Shown here one piece after another: positions 44,406-55,678 of a stretch of DNA of 64,000 bases. Under the pieces are notes generated by a model. It saw only the letters and a program-made list of their open reading frames with translations, had not been told where the DNA came from and ran no database searches. The position numbers were made by a program, and so were the translations under genes. Source of the stretch: Gemmatimonadota bacterium (lineage in GTDB: Bacteria > Gemmatimonadota > Gemmatimonadetes > Gemmatimonadales > Gemmatimonadaceae); assembly GCA_020161135.1 (NCBI GenBank), contig JAIUOB010000002.1, positions 1-64,000 of the forward strand, read 5' to 3'. Within the stretch, counting starts at the first letter, position 1, and every line of letters begins with the position of its first letter.

Positions 44406-46040
44406 TTACCGCCGGTACGGCCCCGAGTCGCGCGCCGGCTTGCCGCACGCGGGAAGCGTGATGGGCTGGCCGCCGGGGCCGGTGGGCAGCGGGTTTACCA
44501 GCACCTTCGAACTCGGCTCGGCGTCCTCGCTCGCGAGGTAGGCGAACATCGCCACCAGCGTCGCGTTCTGCTTGAGGTCATCCTGGATGACCTTGTCGTA
44601 CGCATCGCGCGTGGTGTGCCACGTGGTGAAGCTGTAGTCCCACGATAGCGCGTTGAGGCCGATGGCCGGTGCGCCCCAGCAGCGGAAGCTCGCGTCATCG
44701 CTGCCACCGCCGATGCCGCTCGGGCCGGCGAGGCGAATGGTCTGCGTGAGCCGCGCCGGCATCTGCCCCATGTACTTCGCGAGCCGCGCGCCATTCTCCG
44801 GATGCAGCCCCGGGCCGGTCCCGACCACGCGGCCGGTGCCGTTGTCCTGGTTGAAGGCGAACTGCAGCCCCTTGATGACCTCCGGGTGGTCGGCGGTGAA
44901 CGCGCCCGAACCGTTCAGCCCCTGCTCCTCACCACTCCAATGCCCCACGAGAATCGTGCGCGTGGGATTGGGCAGCACCGTCTTCAGGATGCGAAGCGCC
45001 TCGAGCATGGTCACGGTGCCGGTGCCGTTGTCCGTGGCGCCGGAGTGCCCTTCCCAACTGTCGAAGTGCGCCGACAGCACGACATACTCGTTGGGCTTCG
45101 TCTTCCCCTTGATCTCGGCGATGACGTTGAACACCGGCTGCTCGCCCAGCGCCTCCGACTCGGTCATGAGCTTCACGCGTGGGCCCTGCCGGTTCTGCGC
45201 GAGGCGGAAGAGCATGCCGTAGTCCTCACAGCCGATGTCGACCGTGGGCAGGGCGGCGTTGCGCGGCGACCCGAAGATGCGATCGATGCCGGGATAGTTG
45301 GAGAAGGCGTGCTCGAACACCGCGAGCGCCCCCGCCGCCTTGAGATCGTCGTAGAACGTCGGGATGCGCTGCGTGAGCCCCTGGTAGGTCGCGGTGAGCA
45401 CGCGCTGCGCCGAGTCGAGCGCGGCGAGCGTGCTCGGCATCGCGAACTCGGCCATCTGCTGCGGGCTGCGGCAGGTGAGGCGGGGGGCGCTGGCCAGCAC
45501 GATCTTGCCCCGCACCGACGGCAGCCAGGCGCGGAACTCCTCGGCCGTTCGGTACGGCGTGAGCGTGACCACCTCGCCCTCGACGAACTGCCCGTTGGTG
45601 CTGCCGCTCCACGACAGCATCATGGCCTCGAGCGACTTCACGCGCGGCGCGGTGATGGCGGCGAAGGTCACCCCGCGCTTCCACGCGCTCCACGTGCCGT
45701 ACTGCTCCTTGCGTGCCGGTACGCCCCACGCGCGATACGTGGCCAGCAGCCAGTCCTGTCCACGCATCATGCCCGGCGAGCCCGTGAGCCGCGGCCCCAC
45801 GCTGTCGAGCAACTGCTGCGAGAGCGTCGCGGCCTGCGAGCGCGTCATCCCTTCCTCCCACAGCTTCTGGATGACGGGATCGGTGGGCGGCGTGGTGCGG
45901 ACGTACGCCGGCGCCGGGTCGATCGGGAGGCCCTGCGGATTGCGCGTCGTCGGCGGCGGCCCGCCGCGTCCCTGTGCGGCGGCGGAGGTCGTCAGCGCGA
46001 GTCCCAGGGCGGACGTCAGGGCAAGCGATCGGCGCGTCAT
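44406..46040 (-). CDS. secreted M28-family zinc peptidase
   Basis: A 544-residue exported aminopeptidase-like enzyme. It has a signal peptide (LALTSALGLALTTSAAAQG) and a PA-like insert around residues 120-260. The M28 catalytic core has zinc ligands in VVLSAHFDSWEGHSGATDNGTG, the Glu pair in GHWSGEEQGLNGS, and a distal His (FTTWHTTRDAYD). It probably acts in the periplasm or outside on peptides. GGAG lies 6 nt before the ATG at 46040. It is convergent with ruvA, 4 bp apart. Confidence 0.92.
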   Translation of the reverse strand: MTRRSLALTSALGLALTTSAAAQGRGGPPPTTRNPQGLPIDPAPAYVRTTPPTDPVIQKLWEEGMTRSQAATLSQQLLDSVGPRLTGSPGMMRGQDWLLATYRAWGVPARKEQYGTWSAWKRGVTFAAITAPRVKSLEAMMLSWSGSTNGQFVEGEVVTLTPYRTAEEFRAWLPSVRGKIVLASAPRLTCRSPQQMAEFAMPSTLAALDSAQRVLTATYQGLTQRIPTFYDDLKAAGALAVFEHAFSNYPGIDRIFGSPRNAALPTVDIGCEDYGMLFRLAQNRQGPRVKLMTESEALGEQPVFNVIAEIKGKTKPNEYVVLSAHFDSWEGHSGATDNGTGTVTMLEALRILKTVLPNPTRTILVGHWSGEEQGLNGSGAFTADHPEVIKGLQFAFNQDNGTGRVVGTGPGLHPENGARLAKYMGQMPARLTQTIRLAGPSGIGGGSDDASFRCWGAPAIGLNALSWDYSFTTWHTTRDAYDKVIQDDLKQNATLVAMFAYLASEDAEPSSKVLVNPLPTGPGGQPITLPACGKPARDSGPYRR

Positions 46041-46125
46041 GCGAGGCTCCAGCAGATCGGCGTGTGTGCGGAGATGGCGGTGCGTGGTGCGATGCGGTGC
46101 GTGATGCGGTGCGGAACCGCCGCGC

Positions 46126-47721
46126 TCAGGCGCGCGGCGACAGCCCGTCGACGAGGGAGGTGCGATAGGCCTTCCACGCCGGCACGAAGCCGATGAGCAG
46201 CCCGGCGCCGATGACGACCGCGAGGTACGTCCACTCGGTGCTGCCGAGCGGGCGCAGGGCGAGGTGCAGGCCGAAGCGTTCCTCGATGGGTGCCTGGGCG
46301 AGCGCGAGGCCGCCGTACACGCCAGCGACACCGATCACGCAGCCGATGGCCGCGAGCAGGCCACTTTCGAGCACCAGCAGCGCGATGATCGTGCGCGGAC
46401 CGGCGCCGATGGCGCGCAGGATCGCCATTTCGCGGCGCCGCGCCTCGAGACTCGAGTACAGCGACACGAGCATGCCGGTGAGCCCGATGGCCACCGCGAA
46501 GATGGCGACGACGCGGAGCCCCACCTCGGCGCTGCCGATGTTCTGCCACAGCTCACCCAACGCCACGCCGGGAATGATGGCCGTGAGCGGCTCGGTGAGG
46601 TCGGTGTTCATCTCGCGCTGCAGCATGAGCGCTTCGAAGCGGTTCTTGGTCCCGACAAAGAAGGCCGTGACCTGATCGGTCGCGTGGTCGTGGTCGGCGT
46701 GCTCGTCCGTCTGCACCGTCTCGGCCGGGGCGGGCTTCAGCGTGGCGCGACGCACGGGCTTGGGCGCGGCCTGCTGCGCGGCGGGCGGCGGTTCGGCGCC
46801 CGGCATGACCATCGGGGTTCCCGGTGGCGGCGACGCGCCCGGCATGACGGTGGGCGTTCCCGGCGGCGGCGACGCGCCCGGCATGACGAGTGGCGTACCC
46901 GGCGGCGGTTCGGCACCGGGCATCACCATCGGCGTGCCCGGCGGCGGTGCGGCGGCGGCCTGCTGCGCGGCGCGCTGTCGATTGGCCTCGCGCACCCGCG
47001 CGGCGCGCGATGTGTCCGCAGCCTTGCTCGCCTTGGCCGGTGATGGCGTTGCCGCGGTCGGAACCGCCGAGGGAGCGGCCGGCTCCTCGTCGTGCATGGC
47101 CTCGATGCCCGCGAGCGTCACGTACACCGCGCGATCGATGGGCGTGAAGGTGCGCGCGAGAATGCCGACGACGCGGAACGGATGCGCTTCGTGACTCGAC
47201 GTGCCGATGTCGCGCAAGCCGTGCACCACCACCACCGGGGTGCCGATGCGATACCCGAGCCGCGCCGCCACTTCGCTGCCGATCACGACTTCACTGTCGG
47301 CCGCAGCGGCTCGGCCCTGGGCGAAGGTGATGCGTCCGTTGTTGCGGAAGCGATAGCGCTCGTAGAACTCGCTGGTGGTGCCCACCACGCGGAAGCCGCG
47401 ATGGCTGTCGCCCAGGGAGTACGGCACGATCCACTTCACTGCCGGGTGCTGCTCCCACCGCTCCACCGTCTCCCACTGCACGCTGCCGGCCGGGCTGCCG
47501 ATGCCGAACACGGTGCTGAGCAGCACCTGCAGCGAGCCACCACGCGCCCCGACGATGAGATCGACACCGCGAATGGTGCCGGCAAAGCTCTCGCGCACGC
47601 CGGCACGCACCGTCTCGATGCCCACCAGGAGCGTCACGGAGAGCGCGATGGACGCCACCGTGAGCGCCGTGGTGAGCAGGCGACTCCGCAGCGACGCAAA
47701 CGCCAGACGCAGGATGAGCAC
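46126..47721 (-). CDS. FtsX/LolE-type ABC permease with Pro-rich repeat insert
   Basis: A 531-residue permease with one N-terminal TM (about 15-35), a large periplasmic domain and three C-terminal TM segments (about 405-425, 455-480, 500-515), as in the FtsX/MacB family. The cytoplasmic-side motif SLEARRREMAILRAIGAGPRTI is conserved. Within the periplasmic domain lies a four-copy 13-residue repeat (PPPGTPxVMPGA[ES]), then a His/Asp patch (DEHADHDHATD) that could bind a metal. Its ATPase and a DUF3299 protein follow on the transcript upstream. Such a trio recalls the zinc-linked Zrg-type systems of vibrios; that link is an inference. Confidence 0.85.
   Translation of the reverse strand: MLILRLAFASLRSRLLTTALTVASIALSVTLLVGIETVRAGVRESFAGTIRGVDLIVGARGGSLQVLLSTVFGIGSPAGSVQWETVERWEQHPAVKWIVPYSLGDSHRGFRVVGTTSEFYERYRFRNNGRITFAQGRAAAADSEVVIGSEVAARLGYRIGTPVVVVHGLRDIGTSSHEAHPFRVVGILARTFTPIDRAVYVTLAGIEAMHDEEPAAPSAVPTAATPSPAKASKAADTSRAARVREANRQRAAQQAAAAPPPGTPMVMPGAEPPPGTPLVMPGASPPPGTPTVMPGASPPPGTPMVMPGAEPPPAAQQAAPKPVRRATLKPAPAETVQTDEHADHDHATDQVTAFFVGTKNRFEALMLQREMNTDLTEPLTAIIPGVALGELWQNIGSAEVGLRVVAIFAVAIGLTGMLVSLYSSLEARRREMAILRAIGAGPRTIIALLVLESGLLAAIGCVIGVAGVYGGLALAQAPIEERFGLHLALRPLGSTEWTYLAVVIGAGLLIGFVPAWKAYRTSLVDGLSPRA
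46783..46948. repeat. 39-bp tandem repeat coding PPPGTPxVMPGA[ES]
   Basis: Four tandem copies of a 39-bp unit within the permease gene, followed by a partial fifth (the PPP). The reading frame is kept. Third-base differences between units show it is not a very recent expansion. Confidence 0.92.
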
Positions 47722-47724
47722 GCG

Positions 47725-48450
47725 CTATGCCTCGGCCGCGACGCGCGCGGCCCGGTTGATCTGGCCCAGCTCGACGATGCGCGAGAACAGCGGCATGAGG
47801 GTGTGATCGTGACTCACGAACACCAGCGTCGCGCCGGCATGACGGCACGAGGCGAAGAGCAGTTGCAGGAACGCCTCGCGGCGGTCGGTATCGAGCGCGC
47901 TCGTGGGCTCGTCGGCGATGACGAGCTCCGGATGCCCGATGAGCGCGCGCGCGGCCGCCACGCGCTGCTGCTGCCCGACGCTCAACTCGGCGATGGGGCG
48001 ATCGAGCAACCGGGCGATGTCGAGCTCTGCCGCGATGGCCCGCGCGGCATCGTCCATGCTCTGCGCGCCAAGCCCGGCGCGACGTCCCGCATCGAGACGG
48101 AGCGGCAACAGGATGTTCTCCCGCACGGACAGGTACGGGATGAGGTTGAACATCTGGAAGACGTAGCCCAGATGACGCGCGCGGAATGCATCACGCGCCG
48201 CGCTCGACATCGTGGTGAAGTCCTGCCCCAGCACGCGCACCGCGCCGCTGTTCGCGCGGAGGACACCCGCCAGCAGGCCGAGGAGCGTCGTCTTGCCGCT
48301 GCCACTCGGCCCGTGCAGGAAGACCGTCTCGCCGCGGGCGATGGAGAGTTGGTCGATGTCGAGCACCACGGGGCCGGTGCCATACGCAAACCGGACCCCC
48401 TGCAGGCTGACGGCGGGAACGCTTCCCGCGTCGCGGACCGCGGCCGTCAC
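47725..48450 (-). CDS. LolD/MacB-type ABC ATPase
   Basis: A 241-residue ATPase. Walker A GPSGSGKTT, Q-loop VFQMFNLIPYLSVREN, signature ELSVGQQQRVAAARAL, Walker B LVIADEPTSALD, and switch His in FVSHDH. The signature reads SVGQQQR rather than SGGQQQR, as seen in several LolD-like ATPases. The start is GTG. It ends 3 bp before the permease start, and the DUF3299 gene lies 7 bp upstream, so the three genes are one operon powering a mechanotransmission or substrate-extraction system. Confidence 0.93.
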   Translation of the reverse strand: MTAAVRDAGSVPAVSLQGVRFAYGTGPVVLDIDQLSIARGETVFLHGPSGSGKTTLLGLLAGVLRANSGAVRVLGQDFTTMSSAARDAFRARHLGYVFQMFNLIPYLSVRENILLPLRLDAGRRAGLGAQSMDDAARAIAAELDIARLLDRPIAELSVGQQQRVAAARALIGHPELVIADEPTSALDTDRREAFLQLLFASCRHAGATLVFVSHDHTLMPLFSRIVELGQINRAARVAAEA

Positions 48451-48457
48451 GCCGCGA

Positions 48458-49015
48458 TCACTTCGACGAATACGGCTCGACCTTGAGCCCTTCGAGCTGG
48501 TAGCCGACGGTCCCGTACGGGCTCTCGACCGACGAGATCTTGAGGCGGCCCGACATCCACACCGCGTCGAACAGGTTGAGCTTGATGGCCTTCTTCCCCG
48601 ACATGCCCACCATGACGATCTGGTTCGGCGGCGGCGGCGGCGTGTGCACGCAGGCGCCGTAGTACGGCACCAGCAGGAACTCGGCGCCTTCCTCCTGGAA
48701 GTCGTCGAGCGGCACGACGAAGCCGGGGATGCGCACCAGCTTCCCTTCGAGCTTCTTGAGCGTGTCGGTCGCGGTGCCGTTGGTGTAGTCGAGCCCGGCC
48801 AGCACGCGCCAATCGATGTTGACGGCGTCCTCGGTGGGCGCCGCGGGCGAAGCCACCGGCGCAGTCACGGGCGCCGCCACCGGCACGGCAACCGGCACGA
48901 GGATGCGAGGCGCCGGCGCGGGACGCGGCGACGGACGCGGCGTGAAGGCCGTGGTGACCGCAACGACGCCGACCAGCGCGGCGGACGTGGCGAGAACGGA
49001 CAGACGAGGGGTCAT
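48458..49015 (-). CDS. exported DUF3299-family protein
   Basis: A 185-residue protein with an N-terminal signal/anchor (LATSAALVGVVAVTTAFT), a Pro/Ala/Val-rich linker (residues 25-60) and a compact domain. The domain has VRIPGFVVPLDDF, FLLVPYYGACVHTPPPPPNQIV and a C-terminal YQLEGLKVEPY, the typical DUF3299 signature including the conserved Cys-His (GACVHTPPP). The biochemical role is unknown. In other bacteria it co-occurs with an ABC ATPase/permease pair, sometimes zinc-regulated. It is first in the three-gene operon and diverges from ruvB. Confidence 0.85.
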   Translation of the reverse strand: MTPRLSVLATSAALVGVVAVTTAFTPRPSPRPAPAPRILVPVAVPVAAPVTAPVASPAAPTEDAVNIDWRVLAGLDYTNGTATDTLKKLEGKLVRIPGFVVPLDDFQEEGAEFLLVPYYGACVHTPPPPPNQIVMVGMSGKKAIKLNLFDAVWMSGRLKISSVESPYGTVGYQLEGLKVEPYSSK

Positions 49016-49040
49016 GGTGCAGTGCGATGAAGGGACGCTA

Positions 49041-49046
49041 AAGATA
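49041..49046 (-). promoter_or_regulatory. TAnnTT -10 element of the DUF3299-ABC operon
   Basis: TATCTT (then TAGCG) on the minus strand, 25 nt before the ATG at 49015. No clear -35 is seen. Confidence 0.45.
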
Positions 49047-49157
49047 CGTCGCGACGCCCTGAACGCTGGGTGAACGCGGGAGCATGCGCCGGGTGCCCGC
49101 CCAGCGCATGGCCTATTGTACCCCGCGCCCCGGCGTCCGGTGCCGGGCGCTCTTCGG

Positions 49158-49163
49158 TATATT
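49158..49163 (+). promoter_or_regulatory. TAnnTT -10 element of ruvB
   Basis: TATATT ends 8 nt before the ruvB ATG, with only CCCCCGCC between, so the message should be leaderless. No Shine-Dalgarno is possible in that space. Confidence 0.5.
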
Positions 49164-49171
49164 CCCCCGCC

Positions 49172-50200
49172 ATGGCCCGCCCAGAGATCACCACCCCCGA
49201 CGAGCTCCCGGACGAAGGCGTCGTCGAACTGTCGCTGCGCCCGCAGCGGCTCGCCGAGTTCATCGGGCAGGCCAAGGTCAAGGAGAGTCTCGGCATCGCC
49301 ATCGATGCGGCCCGGGGCCGGCGCGAGCCGCTCGACCACCTGCTCTTCTTCGGCCCGCCGGGGCTGGGAAAGACGACGCTGGCCGATCTCATCGCCCGCG
49401 AACTGGGCGTCAACCTGACGACCACGTCGGGCCCCGCGCTCGAGAAGCCGGGCGACCTTGTCGGTCCCCTCACCAACCTGCGTGAGGGCGACGTGCTCTT
49501 CATCGACGAGATCCACCGCCTCCGTCCGGTCATCGAGGAGTTCCTCTACCCGGCCATGGAGGACTGGCGCATCGACATCCGCCTGAGCGAGGGCCCGAAG
49601 GCGCAGACGGTCACCATGCCGGTCGAGCGCTTCACCCTGGTGGGCGCCACCACCCGCCTCGGCATGCTCACGGCGCCGCTCCGCGCACGCTTCGGCATCG
49701 TGCACCAGCTCGCGTTCTATCCCGACGACGAGCTCGAGGTCATCGTGCGTCGCACCGGCGAGGTGCTGCGCGTGGAAATGGACGCGGCCGGCGCGCGCGA
49801 GATCGCGCGGCGCTCGCGCGGCACGCCCCGTGTGGCCAACCGGTTGCTGCGCCGCGTGCGTGACTACGCGCAGGTGCGCGCCGACGGCCGCATCACGCTG
49901 GACGTGGCCCAGGCCGCGCTCGCCCTGCTCGACGTCGACCACTTCGGACTCGACGACATGGACACCCGCCTGCTCAAGGCGATCATCGAGAAGTTCGACG
50001 GCGGGCCGGTGGGGCTTGGGACGATTGCTGCCGCGATCGGTGAGGATCCGGGGACGATCGAAGAAGTGTACGAGCCATTCCTGGTGCAGCACGGCTTCCT
50101 GCAGCGCACCCCGCGCGGCCGAGTCGCGACGGCGCACGCCTATCGCCATCTTGGATTCGTTCCGCCGACTGGCGCAGCCGACCAGCCCGGCCTGTTCTGA
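49172..50200 (+). CDS. ruvB: Holliday junction branch migration ATPase RuvB
   Basis: A 342-residue AAA+ motor. Walker [10 protein letters not shown], Walker [11 protein letters not shown], sensor 1 [11 protein letters not shown], the arginine finger in APLRARFGI, sensor 2 [17 protein letters not shown], and the C-terminal winged helix ending in [17 protein letters not shown]. It is complete and of standard length. The ATG at 49172 follows a TATATT element by 8 nt. It is separated from ruvC-ruvA by four minus-strand genes. Confidence 0.98.
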   Translation: MARPEITTPDELPDEGVVELSLRPQRLAEFIGQAKVKESLGIAIDAARGRREPLDHLLFFGPPGLGKTTLADLIARELGVNLTTTSGPALEKPGDLVGPLTNLREGDVLFIDEIHRLRPVIEEFLYPAMEDWRIDIRLSEGPKAQTVTMPVERFTLVGATTRLGMLTAPLRARFGIVHQLAFYPDDELEVIVRRTGEVLRVEMDAAGAREIARRSRGTPRVANRLLRRVRDYAQVRADGRITLDVAQAALALLDVDHFGLDDMDTRLLKAIIEKFDGGPVGLGTIAAAIGEDPGTIEEVYEPFLVQHGFLQRTPRGRVATAHAYRHLGFVPPTGAADQPGLF

Positions 50201-52506
50201 TGCGTTCCGGCGACGAGCGATCGTCGCGAGCACCGCCAATGCCTCCTCTGCTCCAGTGGTCCCGCCGCGCCGCTCTCGCCCCGGCGCTGTTCGTCCTCGT
50301 CTGTACCGTTGCTGCGCGCGGCGCGGCGCAGATGGCGCCGGCCCCGTCCCTTCAGGGCGCGGCGGCCGGCACGGTGGCCGCCGATGCCGACGCGGCCGCT
50401 ACCGCCGGCGACACCGCCCGCGCCGTCGCGCTGCTCGAGGGGCGTGTGAAGGTCGCACCCACCGACGCGCCCGCGTGGCACTACCTGGGCCTGCTGCGGT
50501 GGCATTTGGCCGGTACCGGCGCGCGCATCGGGATCGAGCGCAACGTCAAGAAGATGCGCCTGCTGAGCGGAGCTGACACGGCGCTGCGTCTCGCCACGCA
50601 GTACGCGCCCGACAGCACGCGCTACTGGCTGGCGCTGGTACGCTTCAACCTGCGGGGCGCCTATGCCACCGTGCGCGTGTCGGCGCGCGGCCAGGCCGAG
50701 AACGCCATGGAGGCGGCCGAGCGCAGCAACGACCGTGTCAACTTCGCCGCGGCGGCCGACGCGCGCGGCGCGTCCGACTGGCGACGCTTCGAGGTGGTGG
50801 GCAACCGCGCCATCGGGGTGAGCGGCATGAAGGTGCAGGTGGGGCCCAACGCCAACTGGCAGCGGCAGCACGCCCGCGACTACGTCGAGACCATCGCCCG
50901 CAAGATCAAGCCGCCCACCGGCGACGCCGACTTCGCCAGTGCCCGCCGCTACTTCGAGAAGGCGGTCGCCGCCGATTCCACCAACCTCACTTACGCGCGG
51001 CACCTGTACATGACGTACGCGGCCGAGAAGGCGTGGGAGCCCCTCGCCGCGTTGGCGGAGCGTCGCGCGCGGCAGTTTCCGCTCGACGCGCAGTCGCGGC
51101 TGGTGCTGGGGCTGGCGTATCACCGCCTGCAGCGCGAGGGCGATGCGCAGCGGGCCTTCGACAGCGCCTTCGCCCTCATGGACGACACGGAACGGGCGCG
51201 CATCACGCGCTTCACACGGGTCATGCGACCGCGCGTGCGCGACCGAAGCCTCACCTCCACCGATTCGGTCGCCTTCGGCAAGCTGCCACCGGCGCAGCAG
51301 CGCGGCCTCGAGGAGATGTTCTGGCTCATGAGCGACCCGCTCACGCTCACGGCCGAGAACGAGTATCGCCTCGAGTTCTGGTCGCGGGTGGTGTACGCCG
51401 ACCTCCGCTGGAGCGACGAGGAGATGGGCTACTACGGCGCCGACTCCGACCGCGGCGAGATTTACGTGCGCTTCGGCCCGCCCGACGAGGAGCTCACCGT
51501 CAGCGGCAACACCAACGTGACGGGCGTGCCCGTCGACAACGGCGCGACGCTGGTGTGGGCGTACGACGGGGGCACGGTCTTCTTCTTCGACCTGTCACCG
51601 GCCTTCGGCACGGCGCGCATGGCGCAGGGCGACCGCGACTACGTCGAGCGCCTCATCGAGGCGCAGCCCGCGACGTTCGCGAACATCCCCGCGACACGGC
51701 TCATCGACACGATCCCGGTGCGGGTGACGCGCTTCCGCGTCGGCGCCGACTCGACCGACGCCGTCATCGCCGCCGCGCTGCCGCTCGACTCGCTGCTGCG
51801 AGGCGTCGAGCTCGACCGCGTGCCGGTGGACATCGACCTCCGCATCTTCGACCAGTTCGTGCGCGTGCAGGGCGTCGAATCCGACCAGGCGGCCTTCGCG
51901 CGCGACTCGGCGCGCGGTGCGATGCTACGCACGTGGACCCGTCGCCTCGGCCCGGGCATCAACGTCGTGCGCGTCGAGGCCATGCAGGGCGACAGCCGCC
52001 GCGCGGCCCGCGCCATGTCACGCCTCACCCCGGTCGCCGGCACCGGCTTCGGTATGAGCGACGTGCTGCTGGGCGGACGCCCCACGGTGCGGGAGGGAGC
52101 AACGCCCCGGCGCTGGCGCGACGTGGCCATCACCGCCAACGACGGCACTTTTGCGCGGGGCAGTGCGGTGGGGTTGTTGTGGGAACTGTACGAACCCACC
52201 GCGCGCGACGGACGGGTGAACTACCACGTGGAGATCGCGGTCGAGCGCAACGAGCGTGGTGGCCCGCTCGGTGCCGGCATTCGCCTGCTCGATGCCCTCG
52301 GCCGCGCCGTGGGGCGCGCGCAGGCCTCGCGCGACAAGTTCACCATCGCGTTCGACCGCACGGCGGCGGCGACGCCGGTGGTGGTCGAGTATCTCACGCT
52401 GGAGATGGCCGACGCACCCGCGGGCACCTATCGCCTGCGGGTGACGCTCACCGACCGCGCGACCGGCACGAAGACGCAACGTGACACGGAGTTCCGGCTG
52501 CGATAG
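50200..52506 (+). CDS. secreted GWxTD-like protein with TPR-type N-terminus
   Basis: A 768-residue exported protein. A signal peptide lies at about residues 22-44 (ALAPALFVLVCTVAARGAAQ). Helical TPR-like repeats follow to about 370 (RAVALLEGRVKVAPTDAPAWHYLGLL; RLVLGLAYHRLQREGDAQRAF). Then comes the segment WSDEEMGYYGADSDRGEIYVRFGPPDEE, matching the GWxTD domain except that the Trp is missing. A beta-rich C-terminal region ends it. GWxTD proteins occur in FCB-group and acidobacterial genomes with unknown function. The ATG overlaps the ruvB stop by one base (TGATG). Confidence 0.75.
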   Translation: MRSGDERSSRAPPMPPLLQWSRRAALAPALFVLVCTVAARGAAQMAPAPSLQGAAAGTVAADADAAATAGDTARAVALLEGRVKVAPTDAPAWHYLGLLRWHLAGTGARIGIERNVKKMRLLSGADTALRLATQYAPDSTRYWLALVRFNLRGAYATVRVSARGQAENAMEAAERSNDRVNFAAAADARGASDWRRFEVVGNRAIGVSGMKVQVGPNANWQRQHARDYVETIARKIKPPTGDADFASARRYFEKAVAADSTNLTYARHLYMTYAAEKAWEPLAALAERRARQFPLDAQSRLVLGLAYHRLQREGDAQRAFDSAFALMDDTERARITRFTRVMRPRVRDRSLTSTDSVAFGKLPPAQQRGLEEMFWLMSDPLTLTAENEYRLEFWSRVVYADLRWSDEEMGYYGADSDRGEIYVRFGPPDEELTVSGNTNVTGVPVDNGATLVWAYDGGTVFFFDLSPAFGTARMAQGDRDYVERLIEAQPATFANIPATRLIDTIPVRVTRFRVGADSTDAVIAAALPLDSLLRGVELDRVPVDIDLRIFDQFVRVQGVESDQAAFARDSARGAMLRTWTRRLGPGINVVRVEAMQGDSRRAARAMSRLTPVAGTGFGMSDVLLGGRPTVREGATPRRWRDVAITANDGTFARGSAVGLLWELYEPTARDGRVNYHVEIAVERNERGGPLGAGIRLLDALGRAVGRAQASRDKFTIAFDRTAAATPVVVEYLTLEMADAPAGTYRLRVTLTDRATGTKTQRDTEFRLR

Positions 52507-52521
52507 TCTTCGTGGCCTGTC

Positions 52522-55102
<2,581 letters not shown>

Positions 55103-55107
55103 TCGCC

Positions 55108-55668
55108 GTGTCGCTCCTCGATATTCACGTCCTCGGCTCGCCGATCCTGCGGCAGGAGACGGCGCGCGTCGAGCAGATCACGCCGGAACTGCGCCGTCTC
55201 GTGGACGACATGTTCGACACGATGGAGGCGGCCAAGGGCGTCGGCCTCGCCGCGCCACAGGTGGGGCGTGGCGAGCGCCTCGCCGTGGTCGACGCCGATG
55301 ACGCGCGCCTCGTGGTCATCAACCCCGAGATCGTGCAGAAGCAGGGCGGCATCGTGCGGGGCGAGGAAGGCTGCCTGTCGATTCCCGAGGTGTACGCCGA
55401 CGTCGACCGTTTCGCGACCATCACGGTGCGCGCGCAGGACATCGACGGCGCGTGGTACGAAGTCGAGGCCTCGGGACTGCTCGGGCGCTGCCTGCAGCAC
55501 GAGATCGACCACCTGCACGGCAAGCTCTTCACCGATCGCCTCAGCCTGCTCAAGAAGCGGGCGGCCATGCGCGACTGGGAGGAGGAGAAGGTGAAGTACC
55601 CGAAGCTGCTCCGCGTGCTGCCGGTGGGAGACCTGCCGCCCGAGCGCGACGCGGCCAGCAGCCGCTGA
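55108..55668 (+). CDS. def: peptide deformylase
   Basis: A 186-residue metalloenzyme removing the formyl group from nascent proteins. The three motifs are present: GVGLAAPQVG, EGCLS (metal Cys) and QHEIDHLHG (two metal His and the catalytic Glu). A charged C-terminal helix (KKRAAMRDWEEEKVK) extends it slightly. The start is GTG. It lies 10 bp upstream of fmt, which makes the formylated initiator, a near-universal pairing. Confidence 0.97.
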   Translation: MSLLDIHVLGSPILRQETARVEQITPELRRLVDDMFDTMEAAKGVGLAAPQVGRGERLAVVDADDARLVVINPEIVQKQGGIVRGEEGCLSIPEVYADVDRFATITVRAQDIDGAWYEVEASGLLGRCLQHEIDHLHGKLFTDRLSLLKKRAAMRDWEEEKVKYPKLLRVLPVGDLPPERDAASSR

Positions 55669-55678
55669 CGGCGCGTCC

